Below, piece after piece: positions 44,319 to 53,184 of a stretch of 53,184 nt of DNA (the first letter of the stretch is position 1; each line of letters begins with the position of its first letter). The position numbers and the translations under genes were made by a program. Below the pieces are notes generated by a model that was not told where the DNA came from, made no database searches, and worked only from the letters and a program-made list of their open reading frames with translations. The DNA comes from Levilactobacillus angrenensis (GTDB lineage: Bacteria; Bacillota; Bacilli; Lactobacillales; Lactobacillaceae), in assembly GCF_003946085.1 (NCBI RefSeq), contig NZ_RHOB01000017.1, forward strand, positions 1 through 53,184, written 5' to 3'.

Positions 44319-46478
44319 TCATTTATTTTGTTTCAAAGTGACCGTTAGCCCAGCGCCAGAACCGACAGTGGTGCCCGCCTTGACGCTTTGCTTGGTGACG
44401 TACCCGTCGCCGGATACCGTCAGTTTCAAACCTTCTAACTGTGCTAATTTTACCACATCGCCCTTAGACCAGCCGGTTAAACTTGGTAAAGCGACCGTGC
44501 CGCCGGTTTTTAAGAAGACGCGTTGGCCCTTGTACAGGGTCGTCCCCGTCTTCACAGACTGACTCAAGACCTTACTGCCAGAGCCTAAGGTCGTCACGGT
44601 CGCACCGGCCTTGGTCAGTGCGCTCGTGGCCTTAGTGACGGACTTGCCAGTCACTGCTGGCATCTTGGCATCCGTGGTATTCTTGGTCTCAGCATCCTCT
44701 TGTAATGCACGGGCCATCACGGGTTTCATGATCGATGCCAACAGTTGCGTGGCGGTCTTACTGCCCAGATGGGGTTGCTTCATAGTGATGTACATCACGT
44801 ACTTCGGATTGCTGGCCGGGACCATGGCCGCCACAGAGTACAGATAGCTGTCGTCGCCGGATAAATAGCCGCTCCCGTTGCTGACTTGGGCGGTCCCCGT
44901 CTTCACGGCCACGCGCTCGCCACTCATTTTATAGTCGCCCCCAATACCATAACTCTTATAGACGACATCTTCCATGTGTTTGCGAACCGCTTTAGCCGTT
45001 TTGGCGGAAATGGGGTTGCCGACGGTCTTCGGATCGTACTTGGCAACGGTCTTATTGGTGTTCGGGTTAACGACCTTACTAATCACGTAAGGTTTCATCA
45101 TTTTCCCGTTATTGCTGACGGCGGTCAATGCCTGGAGCATTTGGAAAAAGGTGACTTGAATCCCTTGACCAAAGGAGGTATCGGCCTGTTCAATCGGACG
45201 CTTGAAGGCAATGCTACCGGTCAGTTCGCCTGGCAACCCCGAATGGGTGCTCTTCAAGAAATGGAACCGATCAATGTATTTCTTCCAGGTCTTGGACCCC
45301 ATCTGCTGTTCCAAATGCGCCATAGCCACGTTACTCGAGAGGGCAAACCCCTTGTCATAGGTGATAGTCCCCCAACCAGACGTGTTCCAATCAGGCACCG
45401 TTTGCGTCCCAATCGTGTAGCGCCCGGATTGATACGTGGCGTTGCCGTTGTAATTTCCACTGTCAATGGAAGAAGCCAGCGTGAAGATCTTCATGGTCGA
45501 ACCCGGTTCGTAGGCGTCTTGGACCAGCGTGTTACGCCAAATCTGACCCAACCCCGCCTTGGTCGATGCATTGAAGGTCGGCCGTTGCGTGGCTGCTAAA
45601 ATGGCTCCGGTCTTGGCATTCATCAAGACGGCATTCATGGAATTGGCCTTGACCTGGTCTTGAACGTTGCTCATTTCCGTTTCCAGTAGCGTCTGTAGGC
45701 GGGTATCCAACGTGGTGTACACGTTGTCGCCGTTTTTAGCCTTCTTATATTTCTGCTTGGTCCCCGGCAACTGGTAACCGTACATATCTTTCTTGATCTT
45801 TTGCGACCCGTTTGTCCCGGTCAATTGCTTGTTGAAGGCCTGTTCCAGCCCCATTGTCCCAATCAGTGACGTCTCTCCCGCCTTATTGGTCTTGGATTCG
45901 GCCAAGCCAACTAGGTGTGACGCGAAGATGCCGTTCGGGTAGAGCCGCGCTTCTTGCTGAATGAAGTTGACCCCACTTAAATGGGCCTTTTGAATCTTTT
46001 GCTTGGTCGTTAGCGAAATGTTTTGCCCCGCCGTCCCAAATTCTACTTGGAAGGTATTCTTCTTGCTGGGGTTCAACGTTTTGAGTGCCTGTTTGCGGCT
46101 GATGGGCAAGTACTTGGCCAGAACGGTCGCAATCTTTTCCTTGTTCGTGGCGTAAAGCTTCTCGCCGTTCAAACCAACCTGCCGCTTATCCAAGACCACG
46201 TACAAGGAGTACACACTGGTATCTTCCGCAATCGCCTGGCCGTTGGCATCGTAAATGGTGCCCCGCTTGGCCTTCAGCGTTTCGTTAGCCGTATACAGTT
46301 TTTGCGCCTGTGAGCTCAAATTGACATTTTGCACGCTCTTACCGATGGCGATATACGAAAAGCGGCAAACGATAAAAATAAACAACAGGCAGATAGCGTA
46401 AAACAGAAACCGGCCAAGACTCTTGCGGTTTCTGTTCGGTTGCTTATTCATCGTTTGACGCTCGTGGGAATCTTTCAT
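44319..46478 (-). CDS. Class B penicillin-binding protein with PASTA domains (PBP2X/FtsI type)
   Basis: Septal transpeptidase, 719 residues. A short cytoplasmic tail and one membrane helix (FLFYAICLLFIFIVCRFSYI), the PBP dimerisation domain, and the transpeptidase with SXXK serine in AYEPGSTMKIFTLA (about 340), SSN in ALSSNVAM and KTGTAQVS. Two C-terminal PASTA modules follow (from about 600: MPAVTGKSVTKATSAL and LPSLTGWSKGDVVKLA), which suggest binding of wall fragments or lipid II. Its ATG overlaps the ftsL stop (TAATG). This is the FtsW partner of the division septum. Confidence 0.95.
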   Translation of the reverse strand: MKDSHERQTMNKQPNRNRKSLGRFLFYAICLLFIFIVCRFSYIAIGKSVQNVNLSSQAQKLYTANETLKAKRGTIYDANGQAIAEDTSVYSLYVVLDKRQVGLNGEKLYATNKEKIATVLAKYLPISRKQALKTLNPSKKNTFQVEFGTAGQNISLTTKQKIQKAHLSGVNFIQQEARLYPNGIFASHLVGLAESKTNKAGETSLIGTMGLEQAFNKQLTGTNGSQKIKKDMYGYQLPGTKQKYKKAKNGDNVYTTLDTRLQTLLETEMSNVQDQVKANSMNAVLMNAKTGAILAATQRPTFNASTKAGLGQIWRNTLVQDAYEPGSTMKIFTLASSIDSGNYNGNATYQSGRYTIGTQTVPDWNTSGWGTITYDKGFALSSNVAMAHLEQQMGSKTWKKYIDRFHFLKSTHSGLPGELTGSIAFKRPIEQADTSFGQGIQVTFFQMLQALTAVSNNGKMMKPYVISKVVNPNTNKTVAKYDPKTVGNPISAKTAKAVRKHMEDVVYKSYGIGGDYKMSGERVAVKTGTAQVSNGSGYLSGDDSYLYSVAAMVPASNPKYVMYITMKQPHLGSKTATQLLASIMKPVMARALQEDAETKNTTDAKMPAVTGKSVTKATSALTKAGATVTTLGSGSKVLSQSVKTGTTLYKGQRVFLKTGGTVALPSLTGWSKGDVVKLAQLEGLKLTVSGDGYVTKQSVKAGTTVGSGAGLTVTLKQNK

Positions 46479-46879
46479 TATTTGTTTACATTCCTTATTC
46501 TGGCATTTTCTAAACTCAAGCCTTGCTTTTTAGCAATTTTATCAAGTCGGCTGCGACTCTGCAACTCATTAATCTGTTGTTGCGCGCTGGTGTTGTGATT
46601 TTGCACCGTGGTCACTTGATTGTTGATGCTTTGCAGATTGTGTTGCGCGTTGGTCAACGCGATCTTCGACGACACGACACACACCATCATCACGGCCAAG
46701 ACTAAGCCGCACGCGGTTAAGAGACACTTTTCGAATTTAGAAACCGGCAACTTGTGACTGTTCGGGTGCTGCTGCGGGTTAATCTGCGGCTGCGCCTGAC
46801 GTTGCGGCTGTTCTATGTTTGGGCGTTGTTGGGGTTCCGGGGTTAGGGGAACCGCTTCAGCTAAATTATTCTGCGCCAT
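46478..46879 (-). CDS. ftsL: Cell-division protein FtsL
   Basis: 133-residue bitopic protein. Cytoplasmic part Pro/Gln-rich (PEPQQRPNIEQPQRQAQPQ), one membrane helix (CLLTACGLVLAVMMVCVVS) near residues 53-72, and an external coiled coil of about 50 residues (LQSINNQVTTVQNHNTSAQQ) that pairs with DivIC. Recognised by size, topology and position between rsmH and the PBP gene; FtsL sequences are poorly conserved. AGGA about 12 bases before the ATG. Confidence 0.9.
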   Translation of the reverse strand: MAQNNLAEAVPLTPEPQQRPNIEQPQRQAQPQINPQQHPNSHKLPVSKFEKCLLTACGLVLAVMMVCVVSSKIALTNAQHNLQSINNQVTTVQNHNTSAQQQINELQSRSRLDKIAKKQGLSLENARIRNVNK

Positions 46880-46914
46880 AAATAATCATCTTCCTATGTC
46901 GATATTTATTTGAT

Positions 46915-47859
46915 TTATTTAATTTTCTCTAAAATTCGTAATTTTGCGCTGTGTGCGCGGTGGTTCACCGCAAGTTCTGCTTCAGATGGTGAAATAGGCT
47001 TGCGATTGACTAGCTGAAAATCAGGTTGCAAGTTATCTGGAATCACAGGTAATCCCTGTGGTAAGTCTGGCAGAGACGATTGTTCGCGGAACATGGTCTT
47101 CACCAACCGGTCCTCTAAGGATTGGAAGGTGATGACACTGATACGGCCGTGGAGATCCAATAAGGACACGGCTTGTTCCAAGGAATCTTCCAAGGCACCT
47201 AATTCGTCGTTGACGGCGATGCGGATGGCTTGAAAGACCTTCTTAGCTGGATGGCCGCCGTGGCGTCTAGCAGCGGCGGGAATCCCCTCTTTGATAATGT
47301 CGACCAGTTGGCCGGTCGTATCAATCGGTGCTGTCGCTCGGTGACGCTCGATGGCTCTGGCAATTGGTTTGGCGAACTTCTCTTCTCCGTAGCGATGGAA
47401 AATCCGCATCAGATCGTTAAATTCCCATTCATTGACCACGATCCACGCCGTCAGCTTTTGGCTTTGGTCCATCCGCATGTCTAACGGGGCATCGTGTTGG
47501 TAGCTAAACCCCCGGTCGGCTTCGTCAAACTGGGGAGAAGAAACCCCCAGATCATACAAGATACCGTCAACGGCGGTTACGCCTCGCTGATTGAGTTGGG
47601 CTTGAATGTCGCGGAAATTGCTCTTGATAAAGGTTAATTTACCTTCGTCGATGTATTTTTTTAAGTGTTCTTGATTATAAGTAATGGCTGTTTGATCTTG
47701 GTCAAAGGCGTACAGATGGCCGGTCGTTAATTGCTCTAAAATGCGTTGGCTATGACCGCCGCCACCGAGAGTGCAGTCAACGTAGGTGCCAGTTGGCTGA
47801 ATGGCTAATCCTGCCACCGCTTCTTTGAGTAAAACCGTTACGTGATGAAAGTCTTCCAT
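46915..47859 (-). CDS. rsmH: 16S rRNA (cytosine-1402-N4)-methyltransferase RsmH
   Basis: Methylates C1402 in the decoding centre. 314 residues. The SAM-binding motif is [15 protein letters not shown] (about 27-41); [15 protein letters not shown] and [16 protein letters not shown] are typical; the helical insert and the C-terminal [28 protein letters not shown] complete it. ATG at 47859 has AAGGAG seven bases before; a GTG two codons further up is the alternative. It is 21 bases after mraZ. Confidence 0.97.
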   Translation of the reverse strand: MEDFHHVTVLLKEAVAGLAIQPTGTYVDCTLGGGGHSQRILEQLTTGHLYAFDQDQTAITYNQEHLKKYIDEGKLTFIKSNFRDIQAQLNQRGVTAVDGILYDLGVSSPQFDEADRGFSYQHDAPLDMRMDQSQKLTAWIVVNEWEFNDLMRIFHRYGEEKFAKPIARAIERHRATAPIDTTGQLVDIIKEGIPAAARRHGGHPAKKVFQAIRIAVNDELGALEDSLEQAVSLLDLHGRISVITFQSLEDRLVKTMFREQSSLPDLPQGLPVIPDNLQPDFQLVNRKPISPSEAELAVNHRAHSAKLRILEKIK

Positions 47860-47880
47860 AAACACTCTCCTTTCTTAGCG

Positions 47881-48312
47881 CTACATACCAAAATCAATGA
47901 GATTTTCAGCAATATCGTCGAAATCTTCTTCGGCCTTGGTGGAGAAATCAGCCCACCGGTCGGCACTCCAAATTTCAAACCGATTCGCCACCCCGACGAT
48001 CACGCATTGCTTAGTCAACGCTGCGTGGTCTCGCAATGACTTGGGTAAATTGATGCGCCCCTGCTTATCCAACTCGCACTCAGTTGCAGCGGAGTAGAAG
48101 AAGCGGACGAAGGCCCGGGCATCTTTGCGGTTGACTGGCAAGGCTTTTAGCTTTTCTTGCAGCGTCTCCCACTCAGTCATGGGATAACCGAATAAACACC
48201 CATCCATGCCCCGGGTCACAACAAATTGTTCTCCCAGTTGCTCACGAAATTTGGCGGGAATGATCAGCCGGCCTTTGGTGTCTATCGAATGTTCAAACTC
48301 GCCCATAAACAT
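47881..48312 (-). CDS. mraZ: Transcriptional regulator MraZ
   Basis: 143-residue protein of two AbrB-like SpoVT domains, each with a DxxxR motif ([15 protein letters not shown] and [15 protein letters not shown]). It forms ring oligomers and binds repeats in its own promoter, repressing or tuning the dcw operon. The start is ATG at 48312, with GGGAG nine bases upstream. Its operator is visible just upstream (48350-48373). First gene of the transcript mraZ-rsmH-ftsL-pbp-mraY. Confidence 0.96.
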   Translation of the reverse strand: MFMGEFEHSIDTKGRLIIPAKFREQLGEQFVVTRGMDGCLFGYPMTEWETLQEKLKALPVNRKDARAFVRFFYSAATECELDKQGRINLPKSLRDHAALTKQCVIVGVANRFEIWSADRWADFSTKAEEDFDDIAENLIDFGM

Positions 48313-48349
48313 AGCCAATCACTCCCATTTGTAACTATCACCAAGTTTA

Positions 48350-48373
48350 CCACACCCCCCCACTTTCTACCAC
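48350..48373 (-). promoter_or_regulatory. MraZ operator: three GTGG units, 10-bp period
   Basis: On the minus strand GTGG occurs at 48370-48373, 48360-48363 and 48350-48353, one helical turn apart each time. This is the known layout of MraZ boxes. An upstream GTGGGG near 48399-48403 may be part of the promoter. The -10/-35 pair is uncertain (TATAAA near 48391-48396). Confidence 0.75.
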
Positions 48374-48411
48374 AACGTTTCCGAATTTTTATAAATTTCC
48401 CCACAAATGTT

Positions 48412-48449
48412 AAAAAAGCCGCGGCGAACAAGTGTTCACCGTGGCTTAA
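48412..48449 (-). terminator. Terminator after the DUF3397 gene
   Basis: GCCACGGTGAACA pairs with TGTTCGCCGCGGC (two non-Watson-Crick positions), followed by six T on the minus strand. It isolates the mraZ promoter from the upstream gene. Confidence 0.85.
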
Positions 48450-48513
48450 CAGCGTTTATAACGCTTACTAAAAATGAGTTGTTACCCAAAAATATTAATA
48501 TTTATGCATTAAT

Positions 48514-48867
48514 TTAACTAATAACTAATAAAAAGCAGACCGCGAATCCGGCGACCCAATACAGGTCCGTCAACCGCCAAAAAGTCCGGAAAAAAGTGGT
48601 GTAAAGCAACTCTTTGTTGTGAATGGCCTGTAGAAGTGTCACACCGATACCGATCAGCATCCAGCCAATCACCAGCCACGGGAAAATTTGACCCGCGCCC
48701 AAGGGAATCAAGATCATAGCCGCGACGAAAAATAACGGCGCCATGACGTCCCACGTATTGATTTGTGCTGGCCAGTGCCGTTTGAACAGCCGCTTGACCC
48801 CGCGAATCACTAACCACCCGATTGCCAGAATGGCCAGTGTCCCCGCTGGTGATACCCAAAACGCCAT
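48514..48867 (-). CDS. DUF3397-family membrane protein
   Basis: 117 residues, four hydrophobic segments (about 8-22, 43-60, 62-80, 100-116), no enzyme motif. The family assignment rests on topology, size, the LLYTTFFRTFWRLTDLYW segment and the fixed place directly before mraZ in lactic acid bacteria. GGGGG seven bases before the ATG. Its own terminator follows, so it is not part of the mraZ transcript. A strong hairpin AGCACCAG/CTGGTGCT (48912-48919, 48931-48938) lies in the leader region. Function unknown. Confidence 0.82.
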   Translation of the reverse strand: MAFWVSPAGTLAILAIGWLVIRGVKRLFKRHWPAQINTWDVMAPLFFVAAMILIPLGAGQIFPWLVIGWMLIGIGVTLLQAIHNKELLYTTFFRTFWRLTDLYWVAGFAVCFLLVIS

Positions 48868-49040
48868 GTTGTTTCCCCCTACTTCCGTTGCTTGCTAAAA
48901 TTCTCGGGCTCAGCACCAGTCGTTGGTGAGCTGGTGCTAGGCATTCCGTTTAATTATAAGGATTTCTCCCGCCCGTTGCAATCACTGCTGTCAACCGCTA
49001 ACAGAACTTAAACTTTACGACGGAGGGGCTAGCGGGCCGT

Positions 49041-49091
49041 TCACGAGGGTGTGTTAGCATAACGCGTGCTGTGGTCGTAAATGCCTCGTGA
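49041..49091. repeat. Inverted repeat in the gap before the DUF4044 gene
   Basis: TCACGAGG (49041-49048) and CCTCGTGA (49084-49091) are perfect complements across 35 bases. There is no T-run. Nothing else is visible in the 440-bp gap 48868-49308 except the leader hairpin of the DUF3397 gene and the promoter at 49241-49269. Confidence 0.4.
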
Positions 49092-49240
49092 GGCCATCAT
49101 TATTGACTTTCATCGCTGTCAGCGTTGCCCCCAAGCCAGTTAAGCCTGGTTTTTCTCTTTTGCTTCGTCTAATTTTCCCTCTGACCCCCGGCAGTCCAAG
49201 TCATTTTCCGAATTATCCGCCATTACTTTTCGCCTGGCGG

Positions 49241-49269
49241 TTGCAATTCTCTAGCGACCACGGTAAACT
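49241..49269 (+). promoter_or_regulatory. Sigma-A promoter of the DUF4044 mini-gene
   Basis: TTGCAA (49241-49246), 17 bases, TAAACT (49264-49269), 40 bases before the start codon. Confidence 0.75.
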
Positions 49270-49308
49270 AATTGAGTAAATTGGACTTAAAGAGGTGGCT
49301 AAACCCGC

Positions 49309-49431
49309 ATGGAAAAAAAGAAAAAATCAACTTTTCAAAAAATTACCAACGTTTTCGTCTGGATCATGATTATCGCAACCATTGGATCACTGGTCTTTGG
49401 TGCCATTTCCTCACTTGGCTTAATGGGCTAA
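49309..49431 (+). CDS. 40-residue DUF4044-like membrane protein
   Basis: A very short gene with a complete set of signals: promoter, ribosome site GAGGTGG ten bases before the ATG, and a terminator right after the stop. The product has a basic start (MEKKKKSTFQKITNVFVW) followed by one membrane helix (IMIIATIGSLVFGAISSLG). It matches the DUF4044 pattern of tiny lactic-acid-bacterial membrane proteins. Role unknown; a helper or sensor of a membrane complex is possible. A longer frame over the same bases in another phase (49272-49520) has no such features. Confidence 0.8.
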   Translation: MEKKKKSTFQKITNVFVWIMIIATIGSLVFGAISSLGLMG

Positions 49432-49440
49432 TCAGATCTC

Positions 49441-49478
49441 GTCGTCCCGTTCTTCGCAGAATGGTGGCGGCTTTTTTT
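49441..49478 (+). terminator. Terminator after the DUF4044 gene
   Basis: CCGTTCT-TCGC-AGAATGG extended by GTCGTC/GGCGGC pairs, followed by seven T on the plus strand. Confidence 0.85.
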
Positions 49479-49594
49479 CTGCGCGACTGTCAAGTCACCA
49501 GTTTCAGAAACGCATATTAATTAATCAGCTGAATACTGAGCTAAATGCTTGCACCAGCCGCGCTGAGATAAAGCGTTTGCACGGTTAGCTAACT

Positions 49595-49925
49595 TATTAC
49601 GAGAGCCGACCGCCTACCGTCCGCCAATATGGGTTGGAACGCTGGGGCGGACGGGTCGAGCCAAAGGACGGTCTCGACGCCTCGCTTTGAGCCGAAAGCC
49701 CGCGTCTAAAAGACGCCATTTGCCTAAGCGGCCAAGACCACCGCTAAAGCAACTCCCACGGCTGAACCCATATTTGGCAGACTCTCGGCTACAGGAGTGC
49801 ATGCCAATAATAATCGGCTTAGCCCCAGGCGGCAGATCTAACAGCGGGGCTCTATGCTGGTAATTACCACCCCCGTCGAAGGCAGCAGGCAGAACTCCGA
49901 CTGACGCAGGCGAATTTTATCAATC
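49595..49925 (+). repeat. Dispersed structured repeat, locus I (alpha module, beta reduced)
   Basis: Between the DUF4044 terminator and the ftsK terminator. Basal stem 49619-49635 with 49765-49782 (one bulge, one G-T pair); hairpin GTCGAG/CTCGAC (49655-49660, 49673-49678); CTTTGAG with CTAAAAG (one mismatch); TTTGCCTAAGCGG with CCGCTAAAGCAA. The right flank keeps CGGCTTAGCCCCAGGCGGC and ACTGACGCAGGCG of the composite, with the beta core lost. Confidence 0.8.
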
Positions 49926-49948
49926 CGAAAACCTAACAGCTCACAATT

Positions 49949-50005
49949 AAAAAGGTGTTTCTCCCCGCCGCCATTTTTGACGACCTCAGGAGAAACACCT
50001 TTTTC
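49949..50005 (-). terminator. Terminator after ftsK
   Basis: AAAAGGTGTTTCTCC pairs perfectly with GGAGAAACACCTTTT, with T-runs on both sides, ending 8 bases beyond the ftsK stop. Confidence 0.92.
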
Positions 50006-50012
50006 ATTTTGA

Positions 50013-52364
50013 CTAATCATCAGACTGATCAGCATTACTATCCGGTTGCTTGTAGACCTGGCGAGGCTTACTACCCTCTTGGGGGCCGATGTAGCCGCGC
50101 TGCTCCAAATCGTCCATGATGCGGGCGGCTCGGTTGTAGCCAATCCGGAAGCGCCGCTGCAACAGTGACGTGCTGGCCTTTTGCTGATCGACCACGAAGG
50201 CCAACGCATCATCAAAGAGCTCGTCATCACTATCGCCAGCCTCTTCTTGCTGGATTTCTTCGTCGCTGACCATCATGTCTTCATCATAGTCCGCAGACTG
50301 CTGTTGTTTGATGAAATCGACTACGTTCGCCACGTCCTCGTCTGGGATGAAGGCCCCTTGGACCCGCACCGGCGAGTTGGCATCAACGGGTTGATACAGC
50401 ATATCCCCGCGACCTAACAGCTTTTCAGCCCCATTGGTATCCAATATGGTCCGCGAATCGATCCCACTCGACACCGCAAAGGCAATGCGTGACGGCACGT
50501 TGGCCTTGATCAGACCGGTGATGACGTCGACGGATGGCCGTTGCGTGGCCAAAATCATGTGCACGCCGGCCGCCCGACCCATTTGTGCCAGGCGAATGAT
50601 GGCGTCTTCCACTTCGCTGGAGACCGTCATCATCAAGTCAGCCAATTCATCAACGACGACCACGATGTACGGTAGCATCGGCCGGGCTTGATCGTCTTCC
50701 GCGTTCGCCTTTTGCACGAAGGCGTTGTACCCCGAAATCTTACGTTGCCCAAATTGTGAGAACAATTCGTAGCGCCGTTCCATTTCAGCCACGACCTTGT
50801 GCAAGGCCCGCGCCGCCTTCTTCGGTTCGGAAACCACGGGCGTCAGTAAGTGGGGAATCCCGTTGTAAACGCTCAATTCCACTTTTTTCGGGTCGATCAG
50901 CATCAATTTCAGCTGGTCTGGCCGCGCATTCATCAACATGCTGGTAATAATGCCGTTGATGGCCACGGACTTCCCACTCCCGGTCGCCCCGGCAATCAGT
51001 AAATGCGGCATCTTGGTGAGGTCCATGCTGACGACCTCACCCGTCACGTTACGGCCCAGTGGCACCTCCAACGGCTTGTTGGGGTGCGGCGGCTGGTCCT
51101 CGACCACGTCTCTAAAGGCCACGGTCGAGACTTCCTTGTTAGGCACTTCAATCCCAATCAAGGATTTTCCAGGAATCGGCGCTTGAATCCGAATCCCTTT
51201 GGCAGCCAGGGCTAAGGCCAGGTCATCCGCTAAATTCACGATGCGTGAGACCTTCACCCCGATAGCCGGATGCAGCTCATATTCGGTAACGGACGGCCCC
51301 AAGCTGACATTCTTTACTTCCGCATCGACGCCAAAACTATCGAGCGTCTGCTTCAAAATCTTGGTATTGGCGTCAATGGCGTTGACCTCTTCCGTCTGGT
51401 CAGTTGGCGGCACTTGCTTCAGCAGGTCTGCCGTGGGCAACTGATAGTTGGGATCCACGGGCGTACTGTTAGCCAAGGCATCGGCCACAGCACTGTCGTC
51501 GGACTCGTCCGCTTTAGGTTGGGGCGTCTGCTTAGGCTTGGCATCGGCCGCCACTGTGATGTGGTAGCTCGGTTCTGCCTTGACGGGCGCCTGTTTGTCA
51601 TGGGGTTCCGGTAAGTCTTTGTCAGCCGGATCCGCTGGTTTTTCAACGGCCGGTTTGGCGGGATGCTTGGGGTGCTGGTCCGCGCGTTTAGCCTGACGTT
51701 TCTTGGCGAGTTCACCGCCCCGTTTCAACGCCGTTCCGCTAGCCGCTAAGCCCGAACGTAGCGTTGCCCAAACACGTTGGGCACCCTGCTCGACGCTGGC
51801 CAACGGAATCTGGAAGAAGACCATGACCCCGCCTAACATAATCAGCCAGGCCGCAATTTGCGCGCCAATCAAGGCAATCAACCAGGCAATCACGCTGAGC
51901 AATAACGCACCAATCACGCCACCGCCCAACTGTGAGGTCAGCCCGCCGCTGGTCAAATCAGCCAGGCCGTTGTGCCACACGGTCGTGAGAAATTGACTGT
52001 GCTGGTCAACAGCCAAGAACTGGCTGGCACTCATCCATAGTAGCCAGCCCGCGTAAACGAGGCCGCCACCAATCAGGTAGTGCCGCGCAATCTGCGGCAG
52101 CGTGCCGGTAACGGTGAGGGCTACCCCCACCGCGGCGACTAAAATCAGCCCAAATTGGTAACTGTCCCCCACCACTAGGCGCACCAGATTGGCAGCGAGG
52201 GTCCCCAGCAGGCCCAGGTTAAAGAGTCCCAGACCAGCCAAGGCCAGCAGGACCAACCCAATCACATTTGCGGTATAGGGAAACGGCTGTGATTTGGTCG
52301 TCTTCCGCCGCGTGGTTTTACGCTTGGTTGGACGCCGGCGAGTTGTTTTTCGTTTGGTAGCCAA
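50013..52364 (-). CDS. ftsK: DNA translocase FtsK/SpoIIIE
   Basis: Septum-located motor that clears chromosomal DNA during division. 783 residues: a Lys/Arg/Thr-rich start ([20 protein letters not shown]), four membrane segments (about 30-170), a Pro/Lys/Asp-rich linker to about 290, the alpha/beta motor with Walker [14 protein letters not shown] and Walker [15 protein letters not shown], and the C-terminal gamma winged helix ([32 protein letters not shown]) that reads oriented DNA sites. The start is TTG with AAGGAGG seven bases before. It follows trmL by 18 bases. Confidence 0.97.
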   Translation of the reverse strand: MATKRKTTRRRPTKRKTTRRKTTKSQPFPYTANVIGLVLLALAGLGLFNLGLLGTLAANLVRLVVGDSYQFGLILVAAVGVALTVTGTLPQIARHYLIGGGLVYAGWLLWMSASQFLAVDQHSQFLTTVWHNGLADLTSGGLTSQLGGGVIGALLLSVIAWLIALIGAQIAAWLIMLGGVMVFFQIPLASVEQGAQRVWATLRSGLAASGTALKRGGELAKKRQAKRADQHPKHPAKPAVEKPADPADKDLPEPHDKQAPVKAEPSYHITVAADAKPKQTPQPKADESDDSAVADALANSTPVDPNYQLPTADLLKQVPPTDQTEEVNAIDANTKILKQTLDSFGVDAEVKNVSLGPSVTEYELHPAIGVKVSRIVNLADDLALALAAKGIRIQAPIPGKSLIGIEVPNKEVSTVAFRDVVEDQPPHPNKPLEVPLGRNVTGEVVSMDLTKMPHLLIAGATGSGKSVAINGIITSMLMNARPDQLKLMLIDPKKVELSVYNGIPHLLTPVVSEPKKAARALHKVVAEMERRYELFSQFGQRKISGYNAFVQKANAEDDQARPMLPYIVVVVDELADLMMTVSSEVEDAIIRLAQMGRAAGVHMILATQRPSVDVITGLIKANVPSRIAFAVSSGIDSRTILDTNGAEKLLGRGDMLYQPVDANSPVRVQGAFIPDEDVANVVDFIKQQQSADYDEDMMVSDEEIQQEEAGDSDDELFDDALAFVVDQQKASTSLLQRRFRIGYNRAARIMDDLEQRGYIGPQEGSKPRQVYKQPDSNADQSDD

Positions 52365-52382
52365 CCGATGGCCTCCTTTCGC

Positions 52383-52892
52383 TTACTTTAATTTATCGTG
52401 CGGGTATTTGTGGACCCGTTCCAACTTGGGAAATTGTTGTTGACGCAGAACTTCATAGATGACGATGGCCGCACTGTTGGACAAGTTCAGCGCCCGAATG
52501 TGGGTATCGTCTTGCGGAATCCGAATGCATTTTTCGGCGTGTTTGCGCATGAAGGGTTCTGGCAAGCCAGTCGTTTCCTTCCCAAATAAGAAGTAATGGT
52601 CGTTATCATTGACCTGGTAGTCCGGTTCCGTGTAGTCTTGGTCAGCGAATTTGGACACTAAGTACAATTGCGTGGGGTCACTGACGGTTTCTAAAAAGGC
52701 CGGTAGATTGTCGTGATAACGAACATCCACCTTGTCCCAGTAGTCCAAACCGGCCCGTTTTAAGTGGGCATCGTCAACGGAAAATCCGAGGGGCTTGATC
52801 AAGTCCAAAATGGTGTCGGTGCCGGCACAAGTCCGGGCAATGTTACCGGTGTTGGCCGGAAACAGCGGTTCAAATAAAACGATGTGATTGCT
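52383..52892 (-). CDS. trmL: tRNA (cytidine/uridine-34 2-prime-O)-methyltransferase TrmL
   Basis: SPOUT-class enzyme that methylates the wobble ribose of Leu tRNAs. 169 residues from the ATG at 52892 (GGAGA nine bases before); the frame is open 20 codons upstream but that part crosses the promoter. Motifs: FEPLFPANTGNIARTC at the start with the conserved Asn and Arg, HYFLFGKETTGLPE and IPQDDTHIRALNLSNSAAIV at the knot where SAM binds. First gene of the trmL-ftsK transcript. Confidence 0.95.
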   Translation of the reverse strand, partial: SNHIVLFEPLFPANTGNIARTCAGTDTILDLIKPLGFSVDDAHLKRAGLDYWDKVDVRYHDNLPAFLETVSDPTQLYLVSKFADQDYTEPDYQVNDNDHYFLFGKETTGLPEPFMRKHAEKCIRIPQDDTHIRALNLSNSAAIVIYEVLRQQQFPKLERVHKYPHDKLK

Positions 52893-52941
52893 CATAAATT
52901 CTCTTCTCCGTTCTGTTATCAAACATTCGTTCTGTCCCATT

Positions 52942-52971
52942 ATTATAGCCATTTCGGGGTTGCTTTGACAA
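52942..52971 (-). promoter_or_regulatory. Sigma-A promoter of trmL-ftsK
   Basis: TTGTCA (52966-52971), 18 bases, consensus TATAAT (52942-52947) on the minus strand. Confidence 0.75.
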
Positions 52972-53036
52972 GGGGCTGGGGCAAATCCACCAGGTCTTTC
53001 ATGCGTGATAATTAAAAGGCTCAGGCGCCCAATTGT

Positions 53037-53184
53037 GGCTCTTTGTCAACTGTTGTTGGTAATCGGCTGTCTGAGGTTGCCTAATCGTATTATGATTAGG
53101 CAGCCTTTTTAATTCCGAATACTAGATGAATCCTTAATCTAAAGCTACTAAAACAACCGAATCCGTAGCTGACTCGCTTGATTA
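53037..53184 (+). mobile_element. End of an ISL3-family-like insertion sequence (partial), inverted copy of the left end
   Basis: Starts with GGCTCTTTGTCAACTG and is the reverse complement of bases 1-146, with two further bases at the outer edge. The element runs out of the window to the right. The hairpin GCCTAATC/GATTAGGC with TTTTT (about 53078-53112) points into the element. Confidence 0.7.

Noticed and set aside
49272..49520. 82-codon plus-strand frame
   Set aside because: It overlaps the DUF4044 gene in another phase and runs through that gene's terminator; no proper ribosome site.

Overview
The window is a stretch of a Lactobacillaceae chromosome (Firmicutes, moderate to fairly high GC). 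The inference rests on the gene families and their order: a dcw cluster headed by DUF3397 and mraZ and running through divIVA to an isoleucine T-box and ileS; the mtnN / cysteine desulfurase / DUF1831 / mnmA block; LysM-NlpC/P60 wall hydrolases; a DUF1002 secreted protein; and AGGAGG ribosome sites with frequent TTG and GTG starts. The sequence alone does not fix the species. Almost every gene lies on the minus strand. The plus strand carries an amino-acid ABC transporter pair, a decayed IS3-type insertion sequence and a 40-codon membrane-protein gene.

Layout. 1-146 and 53037-53184 are the same sequence in opposite orientation, with the GGCTCTTTGTCAA end typical of ISL3-family elements, so the window looks like a unique segment bounded by two IS copies (probably assembly breakpoints). 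207-4727 holds surface and wall proteins: a small unknown, LysM-NlpC/P60, DUF1002, and an SH3-NlpC/P60 endopeptidase. 5172-12482 holds sugar metabolism: transketolase, ribokinase with a LacI-type regulator, an aldo-keto reductase and MurQ. 12708-18394 holds an amidase-OppA operon, an amino-acid-binding lipoprotein plus permease without an ATPase, and IS3 debris. 18626-30365 holds housekeeping genes: a PRPP-synthetase paralogue with altered catalytic motifs, RecD2, a TPR protein, a histidine phosphatase, MnmA, DUF1831, cysteine desulfurase, MtnN, a Nudix hydrolase and a cold-shock protein. 31094-48867 holds T-box-controlled ileS and the division/wall cluster divIVA-ylmH-yggT-sepF-ftsZ-ftsA-divIB-murG-murD // mraY-pbp-ftsL-rsmH-mraZ-DUF3397, split by a terminator and a 349-bp gap between mraY and murD. 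49309-52892 holds the DUF4044 mini-gene, ftsK and trmL.

The most unusual content is not protein-coding. About ten intergenic loci (near 4.9, 11.0-11.5, 19.8, 24.2, 24.6, 26.5, 29.2, 30.7, 34.2 and 49.7 kb) hold members of one dispersed repeat family that I do not recognise. Each module can fold into a basal stem enclosing three hairpins. Between copies both arms of a stem change together, so pairing is kept while sequence drifts. Two loci (26154-26791 and about 30470-31022) are composites of two diverged modules (called beta and alpha here) in opposite orientation. The other loci look like deletion derivatives. Most lie between transcription units, but one sits inside the ileS leader between the T-box terminator and the start codon, and one lies inside the Nudix-mtnN operon.

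Regulatory signals visible in the sequence include an isoleucine T-box, a MraZ operator of three GTGG units at exact 10-bp spacing, a perfect LacI-type operator in front of ribokinase, a candidate cre just downstream of the murQ promoter, a palindrome in the transketolase leader, many sigma-A-type promoters and many intrinsic terminators. I saw no tRNA, rRNA, CRISPR array, prophage or replication origin.
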